A stretch of DNA of 7,794 nucleotides from JAWXBK01 sp040878185 (lineage in GTDB: Bacteria > Pseudomonadota > Alphaproteobacteria > Dongiales > Dongiaceae): contig JBBDMS010000005.1 of the NCBI GenBank assembly GCA_040878185.1, forward strand, positions 1-7,794. Reading direction: 5' to 3'. The notes under the pieces were generated by a model. The model was not told the DNA's origin. It searched no databases and worked only from the letters and a program-made list of their open reading frames with translations. A program made the position numbers and the translations under genes. Positions 5,828 to 7,794 of the stretch are shown one piece after another. Position 1 is the stretch's first letter; each line of letters opens with the position of its first letter.

Positions 5828-7087
5828 ATGGTCAGCGTTGCGGCAACTGACAATGTGATGCGGGCGGCCGACGGCACGCCTCTCAAGATCAAGCTCCGTC
5901 AGAGCGAGCGCCTGCGCCAGCTCAAAGCTGTCGGCCTCGTCGCGCCGCTGTTCCTGTTCATCATGTTGTCGTTCGTAGTCCCGATCGCAAACATGCTATT
6001 CTACTCGGTCAACAATCCCGAGCTGGTGCACACATTGGCGCGCACGGCCGAGGCCCTGCAGGAATGGGACGGCGAGAATCTGCCGGACGAACAGGTGTTC
6101 GAAGCCCTTGCCCTGGACATCAAGCAGTCTCGCGCCGAAAAGACGATCGGGCTCATCGCCAAGCGGCTCAACTACGAAATTCCCGCGATCCGCAGCAAGA
6201 TCATGTCGACGGCGCGTTCTCTCGACGATTTCGATGAGGGTCCGTGGAAAGACCTGCTGATCGAACTCGAGCCCGGTACCTGGGGCGATGTCACAACCTG
6301 GGCCGTTCTCGAGCGGGCAACGAAACCCTATACCGATTTTTATTTCCTCGGTGCGCTCGACAGGAAACGCGATGCCAACAACGACATCGTGCGGGTTCCG
6401 GACAATCAGGCGATCTTCGGCAAGGTTTATCTGCGCACATTCTACATCTCGACGATCGTGACGCTCTTGACGCTGTTTCTTGGCTTCCCGGTCGCCTATC
6501 TGCTGGCATCCCTGCCGACCCGATATGCCAACCTCCTGATGATTCTTGTGCTGCTGCCGTTCTGGACGTCGCTGCTGGTGCGAACCACGGCCTGGGTCGT
6601 GCTGCTGCAGTCCGAGGGCGTGCTCAATACCGCGATGATGTATCTGGGTTTGATCGACGAACGAATACAGCTCATCTATAACCGCTTCGGCACGATCATC
6701 GCGATGGTGCATATCCAGCTGCCGTTCACGCTGCTGCCGATCTACAGCGTGATGAAAACCATTCCGAGCTCGCATGTGCGCGCCGCGCGCTCGCTGGGCG
6801 CAGGCCCGTTCTATGCGTTCTGGCGGGTCTATTTCCCGCAGACCATTCCCGGCATCGCCGCCGGCTGCCTGCTCACCTTCATTCTCTGTCTCGGCTACTA
6901 CATCACACCGGCCCTCGTCGGCGGACCATCCGACCAGATGGTTAGCTATTTCGTGGCTTTCTATACGAACCAGGAACTTAACTGGGGTATGGCCGGCGCG
7001 CTCGGCGTCATTCTGCTGGTCATCACCTTCGCCATATTCGTGCTCTACAACAAACTGGTCGGCATCGACCGGATGAAGCTCGGCTAG
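5828..7087 (+). CDS. ABC transporter permease, PotB-like, with a large extracytoplasmic insert
   Basis: This inner-membrane subunit of 419 residues would form half of the translocation channel. A hydrophobic segment (about 34-58) comes first. Residues about 60-200 are then hydrophilic and likely extracytoplasmic. Five further membrane segments follow, at about 203-228, 234-260, 287-307, 341-363 and 385-407. The coupling loop that docks on the ATPase is clear at 318-343, with RAARSLGA and the downstream P-x-x-x-PGI pattern. FWTSLLVRT (245-253) and GYYITPALVGG (356-366) are typical of PotB-type permeases. E. coli PotB is under 300 residues, and the difference is almost entirely the 60-200 region. 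Similar long permeases occur in alphaproteobacteria, from memory. The ATG at 5828 has only a weak GACGGG (5816-5821 region) upstream. TTG at 5822 and ATG at 5858 are alternatives that change only the cytoplasmic tail. Confidence 0.92.
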   Translation: MVSVAATDNVMRAADGTPLKIKLRQSERLRQLKAVGLVAPLFLFIMLSFVVPIANMLFYSVNNPELVHTLARTAEALQEWDGENLPDEQVFEALALDIKQSRAEKTIGLIAKRLNYEIPAIRSKIMSTARSLDDFDEGPWKDLLIELEPGTWGDVTTWAVLERATKPYTDFYFLGALDRKRDANNDIVRVPDNQAIFGKVYLRTFYISTIVTLLTLFLGFPVAYLLASLPTRYANLLMILVLLPFWTSLLVRTTAWVVLLQSEGVLNTAMMYLGLIDERIQLIYNRFGTIIAMVHIQLPFTLLPIYSVMKTIPSSHVRAARSLGAGPFYAFWRVYFPQTIPGIAAGCLLTFILCLGYYITPALVGGPSDQMVSYFVAFYTNQELNWGMAGALGVILLVITFAIFVLYNKLVGIDRMKLG

Positions 7088-7096
7088 GAACGAACG

Positions 7097-7794
7097 ATGG
7101 CCGCTTCCCCCTACGCAACGCCGGCAGAGAAGGTCTGGCATTACACGCTGCGCATCATTTGCGCGGCGGTCTTTGTCTATCTGATCGCGCCGATCCTGGT
7201 GATCATGCCGCTCTCGTTCAATTCGGAGATGTTCTTCACCTATCCGATGCCGGGGCTTTCACTGCGCTGGTACGAGGACTTCTTCTTCAACGAGCGCTGG
7301 TCGACGGCGCTCAAAAACAGCGCGATCATCGCGGTCTGCACGACCTTGGTCGCGACGGTGCTTGGAACGCTGGCTGCGCTCGGTCTCAGCCGCGCCAACT
7401 TTCCGGCCCGCGCCCTGATCATGGGCATTCTGATCTCGCCGATGGTCTGCCCGATCGTCATCACGGGCGTTGCGATCTTCTTTCTCTACTCCATGATCGG
7501 GCTTGCCAACTCTTATCCCGGCATCATCCTCGCCCATACCGTGCTGGCGACGCCCTTTGTGGTGATCACCGTGACGGCAACATTGATGAGTTTCGATCAT
7601 ACCCTGACGCGCGCGGCGGCGGGCCTCGGTGCCAATCCGGTGCGAACCTTCTTCAAGGTCACGCTGCCGCTGATTCTGCCGGGCGTGCTGTCCGGCGCCC
7701 TGTTCGCATTCGTCACGTCGTGGGACGAGGTGGTGGTCGTGCTGTTCATCGCCAGCCCCGAACAGCGCACGCTGCCGAAGCAGATGTTCAGCGG
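7097..7794 (+). CDS. ABC transporter permease, PotC-like (cut by the window end)
   Basis: This is the second channel subunit; 232 complete codons are seen before the window ends with no stop. After a short cytoplasmic tail, membrane segments lie at about 18-40, 72-97, 105-134, 140-163 and 193-220. The coupling loop is at 172-197 with RAAAGLGANP and PLILPGV, followed by SGALFAFVTSWDEVVVVLF (199-217), characteristic of PotC/PotI permeases. PLSFNS (38-43) and the LRWYEDFF stretch near residue 60 also fit. AGGAA (7086-7090), which overlaps the stop codon of permease 1, is six bases before the ATG, so the two permeases are probably translated together in similar amounts. Family members run about 260-280 residues, so roughly 30-50 are missing. 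Confidence 0.93.
   Translation, partial: MAASPYATPAEKVWHYTLRIICAAVFVYLIAPILVIMPLSFNSEMFFTYPMPGLSLRWYEDFFFNERWSTALKNSAIIAVCTTLVATVLGTLAALGLSRANFPARALIMGILISPMVCPIVITGVAIFFLYSMIGLANSYPGIILAHTVLATPFVVITVTATLMSFDHTLTRAAAGLGANPVRTFFKVTLPLILPGVLSGALFAFVTSWDEVVVVLFIASPEQRTLPKQMFS

Noticed and set aside
5996..7141. Open frame of about 381 codons on the - strand, opposite permease 1
   Set aside because: Its composition (His, Arg, Gln, Asp-rich) is what the complement of a membrane protein gene gives. It crosses the stop/start junction of the two permeases and has no motif.

Overview
The window is GC-rich DNA with dense, tightly spaced genes, strong G/C preference at third codon positions and AGGAG-type ribosome binding sites. 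Together with the protein types, most clearly the long PotB-like permease and the PotD-like binding protein, this suggests an alphaproteobacterium. That assignment is inferred from sequence style and family memory, not from a marker gene. All genes lie on the + strand.

Layout. (1) Positions 1-228 hold no recognisable gene. They contain a hairpin (142-168) and four tandem 14-15 bp repeats (171-228) that run straight into the start codon of the next gene and supply its ribosome binding site. (2) 229-1671 encodes a bifunctional mannose-1-phosphate guanylyltransferase / mannose-6-phosphate isomerase (ManC/AlgA type), which makes GDP-mannose for surface polysaccharide. (3) 1672-1811 is a 140-base gap with a plausible sigma-70 promoter (TTGACT, 17-base spacer, GAATAT) and a leader hairpin. 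(4) 1812-3200 encodes a PLP-dependent class III omega-aminotransferase related to the putrescine-pyruvate / beta-alanine-pyruvate transaminases. (5) A strong intrinsic terminator at 3221-3252 and a second weaker hairpin close this unit. (6) 3488-7794 is a PotABCD-type ABC importer operon in the order ATPase, periplasmic binding protein, permease 1, permease 2. The last gene is cut by the window end. Stem-loops lie on both sides of the binding-protein gene.

How the genes may work together. The importer would bring a small, probably amine-containing solute across the inner membrane, and the neighbouring aminotransferase could remove its amino group. Polyamine uptake plus putrescine transamination is the obvious reading. 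However, the binding pocket of the periplasmic protein, aligned by eye with PotD/PotF, keeps only some of the polyamine-binding acids and has an arginine where PotF has an aspartate. The substrate should therefore be treated as open. The GDP-mannose gene looks functionally separate.

I see no mobile element, CRISPR array, tRNA or rRNA, and nothing that amounts to a wholly new system. The points most worth a second look are the repeat-built leader of manC, the altered ligand pocket, the 140-residue extracytoplasmic insert in permease 1, and the RNA hairpins that could set the ratio of binding protein to permease.
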